From JAJECS01 sp965262745 (GTDB lineage Bacteria; Chloroflexota; UBA11872): a stretch of DNA of 64,000 nt. The notes beneath the pieces are model-generated. The model had not been told where the DNA came from. It made no database searches and worked only from the letters and a program-made list of their open reading frames with translations. A program made the position numbers and the translations under genes. The stretch spans positions 1,178,001-1,242,000 of the forward strand of contig OZ253558.1 in the NCBI GenBank assembly GCA_965262745.1. Reading direction: 5' to 3'. Below are positions 1 to 6,861 of this stretch, one piece after another (position 1 is the first letter of the stretch; each line of letters begins with the position of its first letter).

Positions 1-1
1 G

Positions 2-223
2 GTGGCGGGAGTGCTGTGGCCGGAGCTGTTCACGCTCCGGCCGTTCGACCTCTCGGTTGATCTGAGTCACGGCGACCGCCGGGGCGCCGTCAACTGCAAG
101 GAGAGCCGCACCTCCGAGATGACGGCACGGGCGACCGTACGCGCGGCTGTGGACGTGGATGCAGAGGCCATCGTGCGGCGCGTGGTCGACCGGCTCGCGG
201 CTCATCAAGCCGCCGGCGCCTGA
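2..223 (+). CDS. Nucleoside hydrolase (IunH-like), C-terminal end only
   Basis: This reading frame is open at the window edge and ends at a TGA, so only the last 73 or so residues are present. The sequence resembles the C-terminal strand-helix unit of inosine/uridine-preferring nucleoside hydrolases: a P-E-L-F turn, a 'VDLSHGDRRG' segment where the family has an acidic strand followed by T-R-G, and a closing 'AAVDVDAEAIV..VVDRLA' where the family has a V-D-A-x-x-F helix. If correct, the enzyme cleaves the N-glycosidic bond of ribonucleosides. The N-terminal DxDxxxDD calcium site that would settle the family lies outside the window, so the call rests on a short tail and is moderate. Confidence 0.55.
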   Translation: MAGVLWPELFTLRPFDLSVDLSHGDRRGAVNCKESRTSEMTARATVRAAVDVDAEAIVRRVVDRLAAHQAAGA

Positions 224-369
224 GGCCCGGCCACGATGCGGTCCGCGTTGGCTGCCTCGCGGAGACCGGTCAAGGGCTGTGCAACAGGTTGCCGGCAACC
301 ACACACCGGACATGGCCAGCCAAGCACCTGACGGCGTCCACGAGGAAAGCCCTCCACACGTCGTTCCGC

Positions 370-394
370 GTAGGGGCAGCCCTTGTGGCTGCCC
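370..394 (+). repeat. Small dispersed hairpin repeat, copy 1
   Basis: A 25-base element with a perfect 8-base stem (374-381 with 387-394) and a short TTGTG-type loop. A second copy, inverted and matching at 21 of 25 positions by eye, lies at 44378-44402. It sits in the 279-base gap between the nucleoside hydrolase and the dehydrogenase promoter; nothing else is recognisable in that gap. Confidence 0.6.
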
Positions 395-439
395 AAATGG
401 CTGGAGGCCTCTGGACTGGTCAGGTGACCCGCACCCACG

Positions 440-469
440 TTGACACTCCGAAAGCGCCCTCTCTACAGT
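440..469 (+). promoter_or_regulatory. Sigma70-type promoter of the 2-hydroxyacid dehydrogenase gene
   Basis: A perfect -35 hexamer TTGACA (440-445) is followed after 18 bases by TACAGT (464-469), a 4/6 match to the -10 consensus. The predicted transcription start near 476 leaves a leader of about 27 bases before the ATG at 503. It argues that the longer reading frame opening with TTG at 440 is not the true gene start, because that TTG is part of the -35 box. Confidence 0.6.
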
Positions 470-502
470 CGGCCTGCTTGCGAACCGCGCGCGTGGCACA
501 CC

Positions 503-1507
503 ATGTCTGACGGAGTCGACCGACATCGGATTCTGATCACGGACATCGCCTGGCCGAGCACGGCGCCGGAGCGCGAGGTGCTGGCCGAGCTCGACGCGGA
601 GGTCGTCGAATCCGACAGCCCCGACGAGGAGCGCCTGGTGGAGCTGGCGCAGGACGTGACCGGCATCCTGACGTGCTTCGCCAAGGTCACCGAGCCGGTG
701 ATCGCGGCCTCGCCCCGCCTGCGCGTGGTCGGACGCACCGGCGTGGGCACGGACAACATCGACGTCGACGCCTGCACGCGGCGCGGCATTCCGGTGACCT
801 ACGTGCCCGACTACGCCATTGAAGAAGTCGCCGACCACGCCATGGCGCTGCTGATGGCCTTCGCCCGCAAGATCGTGGCGCTGGACCGGCTCACCAAGGC
901 CGGGCGCTGGGAGACCAAGCCCGCGCGCCCCCTCCACCGGCTGCGCGGACGCACGCTGGGGATCCTGGGCTATGGCCGCATCGGCCACGCGCTGGCGCTG
1001 CGCGCGATTCCGCACGGGTTCAAGATCCTGGTGTTCGACCCGTACATCACCGCCAATCGCGTGGCCGACATCGGAGCCGAGCTGGTGAGCAAGGAGCGGC
1101 TGCTGGCGGAGTCGGACGCGATCTCGGTGCACGCCCCCCTCACACCCCAGACGCGGCATGTGATCGGCGAACCCGAGCTGCGCGCGATGAAGCCGGAGGC
1201 CGTGCTGATCAATACGGCGCGCGGTCCGCTGGTGGACGAATACGCGCTGGCGCGAGCGCTGTCCGAAGGCTGGATCGCCGGCGCCGGCATCGACGTGCTG
1301 GAGGCCGAGCCGCCGCCCGACGGCCACCCGCTGCTCGCCGAGCCCAACGCCATCGTCACGCCGCACGCCGCCTTCATGTCCGAGGAATCAGTGCTAGAGC
1401 TAGAACGCCGAGCGGCGCAGGCCGTCGTGCGCGTCCTGCAGGGCCGCATGCCCGAGTTCATCTGGAACCGCGAGGTGCTGGACCAGGTGAGCCTGGCGGA
1501 CGAGTAG
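503..1507 (+). CDS. D-isomer-specific 2-hydroxyacid dehydrogenase (phosphoglycerate dehydrogenase/CtBP-like)
   Basis: A 334-residue NAD-dependent oxidoreductase of the D-2-hydroxyacid dehydrogenase family. Visible hallmarks are the Rossmann motif GILGYGRIG followed by a strand ending in Asp ('LVFDP'), the catalytic Arg in 'NTARGPLVDE', the Glu in 'VLEAEPPPDGHPLL' and the catalytic His in 'VTPHAAF'. There is no ACT or intervening domain, so it is the short form. Phosphoglycerate, glyoxylate/hydroxypyruvate or another 2-keto acid could be the substrate; the sequence does not decide. ATG 503 is chosen because the upstream alternative overlaps the promoter. Its last 26 codons are repeated as a relic at 2115-2201, on the far side of the toxin gene that follows. 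Confidence 0.88.
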   Translation: MSDGVDRHRILITDIAWPSTAPEREVLAELDAEVVESDSPDEERLVELAQDVTGILTCFAKVTEPVIAASPRLRVVGRTGVGTDNIDVDACTRRGIPVTYVPDYAIEEVADHAMALLMAFARKIVALDRLTKAGRWETKPARPLHRLRGRTLGILGYGRIGHALALRAIPHGFKILVFDPYITANRVADIGAELVSKERLLAESDAISVHAPLTPQTRHVIGEPELRAMKPEAVLINTARGPLVDEYALARALSEGWIAGAGIDVLEAEPPPDGHPLLAEPNAIVTPHAAFMSEESVLELERRAAQAVVRVLQGRMPEFIWNREVLDQVSLADE

Positions 1508-1511
1508 CCGG

Positions 1512-1643
1512 CAGGCCCAAGCCCCGCCGCGCAAGCATCTGGGCCAGTGGCTCATCGACAACATGCCGCGCGGGGTGGAGTTCGATGCGCCCGACCGCCG
1601 GTCAACCCGCAAGATCCCGTTCAGCGACGAAGACGACGAGTGA
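1512..1643 (+). pseudogene. Truncated antitoxin (Phd/VapB-like C-terminal tail) upstream of vapC
   Basis: In the frame ending at TGA 1641-1643 the translation '..KHLGQWLIDNMPRG..F..PDRR..RKIPF' resembles the C-terminal toxin-binding tail of antitoxins paired with VapC (LGxWLxxNMPRG, then PDR, then IPF). No start codon precedes the tail apart from the internal ATG at 1563, and the DNA-binding N-terminus is missing: upstream sequence runs directly into the dehydrogenase 3' end. The antitoxin stop overlaps the vapC GTG start (GTGA at 1640-1643), the usual translational coupling. I read this as a decapitated antitoxin; a rare start codon serving a peptide of about 44 residues cannot be excluded. 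Confidence 0.6.
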
Positions 1644-2059
1644 TCTGCTATCTCTTCGGTACCAATGCGATCTCGGAGATCGTCCGGGGCGCTCCGCACC
1701 CAGGCGTCGTCACGTTCCTTGCCGAGCACGGGGACCTTTGGCTGTCGTCGATCGTGGTCCATGAGCTGGAATACGGCGTGCGGCGCTTGCCACAGGGACA
1801 ACGGCGCTCCCACTTGCAAGCGAGCCTCCTGCGCCTGACGACCGAATACGACGACCCCATCCTCCCCCTCGACAGGACGAGTGCGGAGTGGGCAGCCCAA
1901 CTCCGCGCGCAAGCCCAGCATGCGGGGCTCACGCTCGACCTGGGCGATGCGCTTATCGCCGGTACGGCAAAGGCCCATGACCTTGCCATTGCCACCCGCA
2001 ACACCGTCGACTCTGCGCACCTTGACGTGGCGGTCGTGAATCCCTGGGAGTCCCCGTAA
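1640..2059 (+). CDS. VapC-like PIN-domain toxin, probably catalytically impaired
   Basis: A 139-residue PIN domain, the full size for VapC ribonucleases. The conserved order is visible: 'YLFGTNAISE' at the N-terminus, Glu42 in 'VVHELEYGV', Asp103 in 'LGDALIAGTA', and 'ATRNTVD' (Asp124). The first catalytic acid is altered: the family motif is LLDTNxxSE, while here residue 7 is Gly. Loss of this metal ligand normally abolishes RNase activity. The start GTG at 1640 overlaps the antitoxin stop by four bases. Together with the headless antitoxin this looks like a dying toxin-antitoxin module lodged behind the dehydrogenase gene. Confidence 0.8.
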   Translation: MICYLFGTNAISEIVRGAPHPGVVTFLAEHGDLWLSSIVVHELEYGVRRLPQGQRRSHLQASLLRLTTEYDDPILPLDRTSAEWAAQLRAQAQHAGLTLDLGDALIAGTAKAHDLAIATRNTVDSAHLDVAVVNPWESP

Positions 2060-2114
2060 CCACCTCCACTGCTCCTGCATCGGCCGCGTCGCATGGGTCC
2101 GTTATCCGAGCAAC

Positions 2115-2201
2115 TGTGCGCAGCTCGCACTGCACGTCCTAGAGCGCCGCATGCCGCAATTCATCTGGAATCGAGCAGCGCTGGGCTCGCGACTACGGTG
2201 A
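2115..2201 (+). pseudogene. Relic of the 3' end of a 2-hydroxyacid dehydrogenase gene
   Basis: Codon-by-codon this segment matches 1412-1489 of the intact dehydrogenase without gaps: 'AQLALHVLERRMPQFIWNRAAL' here against 'AQAVVRVLQGRMPEFIWNREVL' there. Many third positions differ, so it is a diverged copy rather than a recent duplicate. It runs on to a TGA at 2199-2201. Nothing of the rest of the gene is present. The intact and relic copies are direct repeats flanking the vapC segment (1490-2114). Confidence 0.8.
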
Positions 2202-2296
2202 TACAATAGCTCGCCCTGCCAAATCCACGCACTCCAAACTCCGACCGACGAGCAAAAGCAGCACACGTCCCAAATCCCTAGTCTCTGCATCTTCCG

Positions 2297-2305
2297 TGAT
2301 ATCCT
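2297..2305 (+). promoter_or_regulatory. Candidate extended -10 promoter element for the DUF4365 cassette
   Basis: TG-A-TATCCT at 2297-2305 has the extended -10 form, 67 bases before the cassette start. A similar element, TG-A-TACAAT at 2199-2207, overlaps the stop of the dehydrogenase relic and is closer to consensus at -10. No good -35 box accompanies either, so these are weak calls. Confidence 0.3.
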
Positions 2306-2329
2306 GCTGCCCCTCTATGCATCCCGAAG

Positions 2330-2370
2330 GGTGCGCGTGACCGCCCTCCGGAGGCGCACCAGGGCTTTTT
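2330..2370 (+). terminator. Hairpin plus T-run directly before the DUF4365 start codon (attenuator-like)
   Basis: GGTGCGC (2330-2336) pairs with GCGCACC (2354-2360); the loop contains the palindrome CTCCGGAG (2345-2352). The hairpin is followed by AGGGC and TTTTT (2366-2370), one base before the ATG at 2372. The arrangement looks like an intrinsic terminator in the mRNA leader of the downstream pair, which would make expression conditional on read-through. AGGG at 2361-2364 would act as ribosome binding site inside the same element. Confidence 0.45.
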
Positions 2371-2371
2371 C

Positions 2372-2872
2372 ATGTCCGATGAACTCCTGACAAGAAATGA
2401 TCAGGAAGAAGCTCTCTCCCGCGTCTATGCCCATGCTGTCGCCGCGAGGGCTGGCTACCTCGCGTCAACCACTGATTTCGATCGCGACGGGGTCGACCTT
2501 CACATTCATGCAGGAGGTCCCATGCGCCCCGCACTAGATGTACAGCTAAAAGCGACAACGAACCTGGGACAGCCACGGCATGGACACGTACAATTCCCTC
2601 TAAAGCGTAGGAACTACGACCTCCTCATTGGCGACACGCAGACTCCACGCATCCTTGTGTTGTTGGATTTACCACGTGACCAGAACGAATGGATGTCAAT
2701 CACCAATGATAACCTGATTTTGAGAAGACGTGCCTACTGGTTGAATCTAAAGGGTCAACCTGAAACAAGTAACACCTCCTCGGTAACAGTGACAATTCCG
2801 ATAGCCAATCGTTTTGATGTAGCAAGCCTTCAGACCCTCATGGCACAGTCCCGACACGGCAGACTTCAATGA
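2372..2872 (+). CDS. DUF4365-type protein (PD-(D/E)xK-like)
   Basis: A 166-residue protein resembling DUF4365 proteins. The signature is visible as 'AARAGYLASTTDFDRDGVDLHI' followed by 'ALDVQLKAT': an Asp before a strand, then a D-V-Q-L-K strand. This is the spacing of a PD-(D/E)xK nuclease-like core, D-x(n)-(D/E)-x-K with Gln preceding the Lys pair; nuclease activity is inference. Such proteins are often found next to defence and mobile genes. The gene is visibly AT-richer than its neighbours and is translationally coupled to the next gene by an ATGA overlap (2869-2872). It lies between two degraded toxin-antitoxin loci. Confidence 0.7.
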   Translation: MSDELLTRNDQEEALSRVYAHAVAARAGYLASTTDFDRDGVDLHIHAGGPMRPALDVQLKATTNLGQPRHGHVQFPLKRRNYDLLIGDTQTPRILVLLDLPRDQNEWMSITNDNLILRRRAYWLNLKGQPETSNTSSVTVTIPIANRFDVASLQTLMAQSRHGRLQ

Positions 2873-4029
2873 ACGGGAACCTATTCCACCAGGATTATTT
2901 GCGAGCCGTGCCACCGGCAGCCTTGTCAGCATACGCGCGCGACTTAGGGTGGTTAAAGACTGAACCATTCGGTGAGCACTCCGACGTGTACAATGCCGAG
3001 AATATGCCAGAACTCATTCTGCCTAGGACTAAACTTCTCGGAGACTATGCAAGCACAGTAATGCAGCTGATCGAGATATTTTCAAAAACTAATAATATGG
3101 ACCACCTTTCCGTGTATAGGGACCTGATCACGGCCGATCGAGATGTGATACGTGTTCGAACCCCAGCTGACTATAACGACGGGAGCATCCCATTCGATTC
3201 CGGAATAGATCTGTTAAACGGATCCCGCGAAATGCTGTTAGCGGCCGCATGCTCGCTCTCAAACCCACAGCCGCTCTACCGATCGGGAGCGAATAGAGAT
3301 GCGGCCGAATATTTGCGGCGTGTGAGTCTTGGACAAACCGAGCAGGGAAGTTTTGTCATCACCATCTTATCACCAGCGATCGCACCAGTGATCGCGCCAC
3401 CGATTCAACTGACATATCTTCCAGAGGAAAATCTTGGTGTTGAGCCCGTCGAGCGACAGATCACGTGTCGTCTGGCCGAAGCCCTTGCATCTGCACGCGA
3501 AGCGACCGAGCTAACGATCGCTGGCGAAGACCAAGCATTCTCTGATGCCATATCATACGGCGTTAGCGCAAATCTTTGCGAGGCCATTGTGCAACTGATT
3601 GGGCCCTTCTCCGAGTTGAATATAAGCTTTGCTTGGGCACGCACATACCCAAGAGATTCTGCGCGAAAGGCTGTGCAGTTTGTTTCGGCAGACGCACCAA
3701 TCCTGCAAGCAGCTGCGCATGCTTTCCGTGACCGAAAACCGATGAGAGGCGTTCGCCTAGTAGGGGTTGTCTGGAAGCTCACACGTGAGGAACAGGAGAT
3801 AGAGGGAACTATCACAATGCGTGGAGAGGTTGAAGATTCAAATCAGTCAGTAACTGCCGTTCTCAGTCAATCAGATTATAATCGAGCTGTCGATGCGCAT
3901 CGTGACAAAGCGACAGTAGTTGCCACCGGAGATCTTGAGCGGGTTGGGCAACGATGGCGACTAGTCAATCCTAGTATTGAGAGTGTGCTCGCCCGTGAAG
4001 TAGAGTCGGAGCACACAAGATTAGCTTAA
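2869..4029 (+). CDS. Unknown protein, partner of the DUF4365 protein
   Basis: A 386-residue soluble protein that I do not recognise. It starts in a four-base overlap with the DUF4365 gene, so the two are made together. The N-terminus ('LRAVPPAALSAYARDLGW', then 'GEHSDVYN') resembles an opening seen in uncharacterised proteins; the middle has an 'LTIAGEDQAF..AISYGVSANLCEAIVQL' helix region, and the C-terminus is predicted beta-rich ('VRLVGVVWKLTREEQEIEGTITM', 'KATVVATGDLERVGQRWRLVNP'), suggesting an OB- or SH3-like fold that could bind nucleic acid. No membrane segment or signal peptide is seen. Base composition is low in GC compared with the surrounding chromosome, consistent with transfer. 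The conserved pairing suggests a two-component system, with the DUF4365 protein as possible effector. Confidence 0.6.
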   Translation: MNGNLFHQDYLRAVPPAALSAYARDLGWLKTEPFGEHSDVYNAENMPELILPRTKLLGDYASTVMQLIEIFSKTNNMDHLSVYRDLITADRDVIRVRTPADYNDGSIPFDSGIDLLNGSREMLLAAACSLSNPQPLYRSGANRDAAEYLRRVSLGQTEQGSFVITILSPAIAPVIAPPIQLTYLPEENLGVEPVERQITCRLAEALASAREATELTIAGEDQAFSDAISYGVSANLCEAIVQLIGPFSELNISFAWARTYPRDSARKAVQFVSADAPILQAAAHAFRDRKPMRGVRLVGVVWKLTREEQEIEGTITMRGEVEDSNQSVTAVLSQSDYNRAVDAHRDKATVVATGDLERVGQRWRLVNPSIESVLAREVESEHTRLA

Positions 4030-4124
4030 CATTCTAGTCAGGTCTTCATTCTGGCAGGCGGACCATAGCTTACTCATTTCACGCCTCTCTCTCAGCGGCT
4101 CTCTTGTCCCGGTGGTCGGAATGG

Positions 4125-4463
4125 CTAGGCGCAGCCGGTGGCGACGGCGAGGGCGCGGCAGACTTGGCGCATCTTGGCCGGGCTGAGGGTCCCGACGTAG
4201 CGGTACAGCAGGCGCTGCTCGACGGTCTGCACGTGGTCGAGGTTGACGGCGGAGTCGTGCCGCAGGCCTTCGTCCGCGCCGACGACGACCTCGCTCGGCA
4301 GGCCACGAATGGTGGAGGTGATCGGCGCCACCATCGCCGTGTGCAGCAGCGGCAGCACTTCCTGGCGCGTCAGAACCACGACCGGACGCCGCTCGTCGGA
4401 CGACTTGTTGCCGTAGTGCCAGATTTCGCCGCGTCGCGGCCCGGCGTCTAGGCCTCGGGCCAT
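4125..4463 (-). CDS. mazF: MazF/PemK-family endoribonuclease toxin
   Basis: A 112-residue protein with the complete MazF pattern: 'RRGEIWHYG' at the start, 'RRPVVVLTRQEVLPLL', 'VAPITSTIRGLPSEV', 'DSAVNLDHVQTV' and a closing 'M..VCRALAVATGC' helix. Family members cleave mRNA at short sequence motifs. The start ATG at 4463 lies within the antitoxin remnant whose stop codon is at 4448-4450, the usual overlapping arrangement; an upstream ATG at 4481 is possible but adds only a basic non-conserved stretch. The toxin appears intact while its antitoxin does not, which is odd unless the toxin is silent or neutralised from elsewhere. Confidence 0.88.
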   Translation of the reverse strand: MARGLDAGPRRGEIWHYGNKSSDERRPVVVLTRQEVLPLLHTAMVAPITSTIRGLPSEVVVGADEGLRHDSAVNLDHVQTVEQRLLYRYVGTLSPAKMRQVCRALAVATGCA

Positions 4464-4501
4464 ACGCCTTCCTCGGCCCATCCCTCGAGCCCGGCGGCAA
4501 T
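4448..4501 (-). pseudogene. Antitoxin tail remnant upstream of mazF
   Basis: In the frame ending at the TAG at 4450-4448 the last 17 codons read 'IAAGLEGWAEEGVWPEA', the acidic, Trp-rich tail typical of MazE-like antitoxins that overlap the toxin start. The frame is closed by a TGA immediately before this tail, and no ribbon-helix-helix or AbrB-like sequence is recognisable further upstream in any frame up to the WYL-like gene end at 4576. The antitoxin is therefore truncated or frameshifted. Confidence 0.5.
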
Positions 4502-4575
4502 TCACAAGCCCGTGTGGCGGCCAGAGGTCGCCAATGCCACCGGATCGACTCCTCGTCGATGCTTCTGTGGCGGAA

Positions 4576-4872
4576 TCAGAGTTCGGCAAAAATCCTTTGG
4601 GTCATCGCCGAATCGCCACGCCGGTAGCCCGGCCGATGACCATCAAACACCCCAGGTAGCACAGTCAACGATCTGATGCGGTCAACTCTGAAGAGTTTCC
4701 ACCCAACGACTTCTCCCGAATTACTTGCACCACTTCTTTGGAATGCCCGCAAAAGCTCATTACCATAAATGTTGGCGCCGTAGGTATGTGACCCGACAAT
4801 ACGTACACCAGGCGGGTAGTTCAGTTTTACCAAATGCCTTCCGCGAACTGCCTTAAGCAATAGTGAGTTCAT
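4576..4872 (-). CDS. Small WYL-like domain protein
   Basis: A 98-residue protein that looks like a stand-alone WYL-type (Sm-like beta-barrel) ligand-binding unit: 'LVKLNYPPGVRIVGSHTYGANIYGNELLRAFQ' and 'VGWKLFRVDRIRSL' match the strand order seen in WYL domains, where arginines contact nucleic acid or nucleotide ligands. There is no helix-turn-helix, so it is not a complete WYL transcription factor. The start is well supported by GGAGGA seven bases before the ATG. The stop is just upstream of the mazF antitoxin remnant on the same strand. Solo WYL proteins occur near defence loci, but the role here is unknown. Confidence 0.65.
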   Translation of the reverse strand: MNSLLLKAVRGRHLVKLNYPPGVRIVGSHTYGANIYGNELLRAFQRSGASNSGEVVGWKLFRVDRIRSLTVLPGVFDGHRPGYRRGDSAMTQRIFAEL

Positions 4873-5246
4873 TGCAAATTCCTCCGGCGGGCATCACATC
4901 GGGAGCATTTCAATCATTCGATCCTATCCTAGCACTCAAGTGTGACCGATACACGTGGTTTGCAGGCCTTGCCCAGATAAAGACCACTATGCCAACCCTA
5001 TGTACTCGGGGGGAATCCTACCGCTATGCCCGCGGAGGTCTTGCCAATTCTCTTTCAATCGCTGGAGACGCTACTGAGGAGGATACTTGTCCGCGACCGG
5101 TTCGCCGCCTCGCCAATGGAGAGGAAGGCGGACTGCTCCCCGTGATGTGGTAGGGACCGGTGTGATTCCGACTCCAAAGAGAGCGTCGGACGGCATGTGG
5201 GCGAAGCAGCCAGACCGCTAGAGCCGCCGTGCCTTGTTCCCGACCC

Positions 5247-5274
5247 TTAGATTCCTCGCGTTGCTCGGAATGAC
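5247..5274 (+). repeat. REP-like 'TTAGATTCCTCGC..GCTCGGAATGAC' repeat, copy A
   Basis: A 28-base imperfect inverted repeat (ATTCC ... GGAAT). Related copies in the same orientation lie at 44288-44318 and 47669-47700. All are in gene-free spacers. Confidence 0.7.
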
Positions 5275-5424
5275 GGCGTGGGTAGTTCGAGCGTGCGCGT
5301 GAGTCCGGTCCCTTCTCCCCTGGTGGGAAAAGGACAGAGCCTGCCCCGTACCGCGTTACGGGGATGAGTAGGAATTCGCGGCTGCGATGTGACGGAGGAG
5401 GCCGACCGAGCGCGCTTGGGGGCT

Positions 5425-5448
5425 GCCCGGGCTGCGCGCAGCCCGGGC
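5425..5448. repeat. Perfect 11-base-stem palindrome followed by GGGCCACCGG
   Basis: GCCCGGGCTGC (5425-5435) pairs perfectly with GCAGCCCGGGC (5438-5448), with a two-base loop. The conserved flank CCACCGG that follows is also found after the related hairpins at 51568-51589 and 52848-52876, which defines a second dispersed family. Confidence 0.7.
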
Positions 5449-5564
5449 CACCGGAGGCGATTCTCTTTTGGCGTCGAAGTAAACGCCCGAACACGTATAA
5501 AAACTCCCGCCCCCAAGGTCTGAACCTCCACTGGGCGTCCCCGCTGGGCGCGGCTCGATTTTCT

Positions 5565-5591
5565 GTCATTCCGGCCATCCGCAGGAATGAC
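5565..5591. repeat. REP-like GTCATTCC/GGAATGAC hairpin
   Basis: An 8-base perfect inverted repeat with an 11-base loop, 13 bases past the end of the GT4 operon. It could impede transcription, but it lacks a T-run on the minus strand, so I list it as a repeat rather than a terminator. Confidence 0.5.
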
Positions 5592-5603
5592 GGAGTGTGG
5601 CCG

Positions 5604-6821
5604 TCAGACGCAGGCCTGAGCCTTGATGGCGGCTTGATAGACGGTGACGGTCGCTGACGCGGAGCGCTCCCAGGTGAAGACGGACGCGGCGCGGGCGCGG
5701 GCGTTGGCGCCCCATACGGCGAGCCGGTCGCGGTCCCGCAGGGCTTCGCTCACGCCCCAGGCGATGTCGTCCGGGTCGCCGCCGTTCACGTGCAGGCCGG
5801 TCTGCTCGGGGCCGCCCGCGACCACCTGTTCGCGGAAGCCCACCACGCCTTGCGCGCCCACGACAGCGGGCTTGCCGCAGGCCATGGCCTCGGCGGCCAC
5901 GAGGCCAAACGGCTCATAGGTTGACGGAACCACCACCACATCGCTGGCGGCGTAGTGCGCGATGCGCTCTTCCTCGTCGATGAACTCCGTGCGCATGACC
6001 ACGCGGTCCGCGCCCTCGGATCGCGCGAAGGTCTCGCGCAGCTCCTGCTCGAGCTCGCCGGCCCCGAGCACCACGAGCCAGGCCCCGGCGCGCTGCGTGG
6101 CAACCGCCCCCCACGCCGCCGCAAGCTGCCGCACGCCTTTCACCTCGGTGAGCCGGCCGATGAAGAGCGCCACCGGGGCCGCCGCCGGGATGCTGTAGCG
6201 GTCGCGAACCTCCGGACCGCCCGGCGCCTGCGGGTGGTAGCGGCGATGGTCCACGCCGTTCCAGACGGCGTGGACCCGGTCGGCCGGCCAGCCGTGCGCG
6301 ACCAAATCCTCGCGCATTGCCTCACTGACGGTGACCACGGCCGCAGCCGTTTGCCCCATGGTCAGTTCCCACGACTGGACGATGGGCGACGACGCCACGG
6401 GCTGGCGTCCACGCTCGGTGCTATGCACGTGAAACACCAACGGCACATCGAGCAAAGGCGCCAGCACCAGCCCAGCCGGCGCGGCCAGCCAGTCATGAAT
6501 CGCCACCACGTCGAAGGGCTCGCGGCGATGGCGTCTGGTCACACGGTCGGCCCACAGGATGTTCGTGGCCGCCAACTCTCCCAGCAGTGGTCCCCAGGCC
6601 TGCGCTTCGCCGCTCAAGAGTGAGGGGTACAGGGGGGTGAGGTCGAGCGGCCGGACCCAATGCGTGCCGTCCGCTGGGTCGGGGTCCGTCGCACGCAGGG
6701 CGGCGAACACTTCCACCTCATGCCCGGCGGCTCGCAAGGCCACCACCATGGCGCCGGCATAGGTGCCCAGACCGCCCACGACGTGGGGCGGGTATTCCCA
6801 GGCGACGATCGCGATGCGCAT
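5604..6821 (-). CDS. Glycosyltransferase family 4 protein (glycogen-synthase-like)
   Basis: A 405-residue GT-B-fold transferase. The N-terminus 'AWEYPPHVVGGLGTYAGAM' is the typical GT4/GT5 nucleotide-sugar synthase opening with the glycine-rich K/H-x-G-G-L loop. The C-terminal half carries 'ALFIGRLTEVKG' and the donor-binding 'YEPFGLVAAEAMACGKP' (about residue 302), where the first Glu is the family's conserved donor-binding acid. It is the last gene of a three-gene minus-strand operon with a GH57-type protein (40-base gap) and another GT4. A retaining glucosyltransferase acting in glucan or oligosaccharide synthesis is likely; donor and acceptor are not determined. Confidence 0.88.
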   Translation of the reverse strand: MRIAIVAWEYPPHVVGGLGTYAGAMVVALRAAGHEVEVFAALRATDPDPADGTHWVRPLDLTPLYPSLLSGEAQAWGPLLGELAATNILWADRVTRRHRREPFDVVAIHDWLAAPAGLVLAPLLDVPLVFHVHSTERGRQPVASSPIVQSWELTMGQTAAAVVTVSEAMREDLVAHGWPADRVHAVWNGVDHRRYHPQAPGGPEVRDRYSIPAAAPVALFIGRLTEVKGVRQLAAAWGAVATQRAGAWLVVLGAGELEQELRETFARSEGADRVVMRTEFIDEEERIAHYAASDVVVVPSTYEPFGLVAAEAMACGKPAVVGAQGVVGFREQVVAGGPEQTGLHVNGGDPDDIAWGVSEALRDRDRLAVWGANARARAASVFTWERSASATVTVYQAAIKAQACV

Positions 6822-6861
6822 CAGGCGCTAGGCGCTCCGACGGGCAGCCGCGGCTGTTCGG

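Larger units (their letters stand above)
4873..5603. other. Gene-free, repeat-rich spacer of 0.7 kb
   Basis: No convincing coding sequence is present on either strand; the short open frames lack family features. The segment carries three kinds of small dispersed repeats (listed separately at 5247-5274, 5425-5448 and 5565-5591). Its first 200 bases are AT-richer than the rest. It marks the boundary between the accessory island and the glucan cluster. Confidence 0.7.

Noticed and set aside
440..502. Longer N-terminus of the 2-hydroxyacid dehydrogenase from TTG 440
   Set aside because: The TTG is the first part of a perfect TTGACA -35 box with a -10 at 464-469, and the added residues are not conserved.
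4863..5153. 96-codon frame in the spacer after the WYL-like gene
   Set aside because: No ribosome binding site, no recognisable domain, and it overlaps the well-supported WYL start.
5565..5591. Intrinsic terminator of the GT4-GH57-GT4 operon
   Set aside because: The hairpin is good but no T-run follows on the minus strand, and the sequence belongs to a REP-like family.
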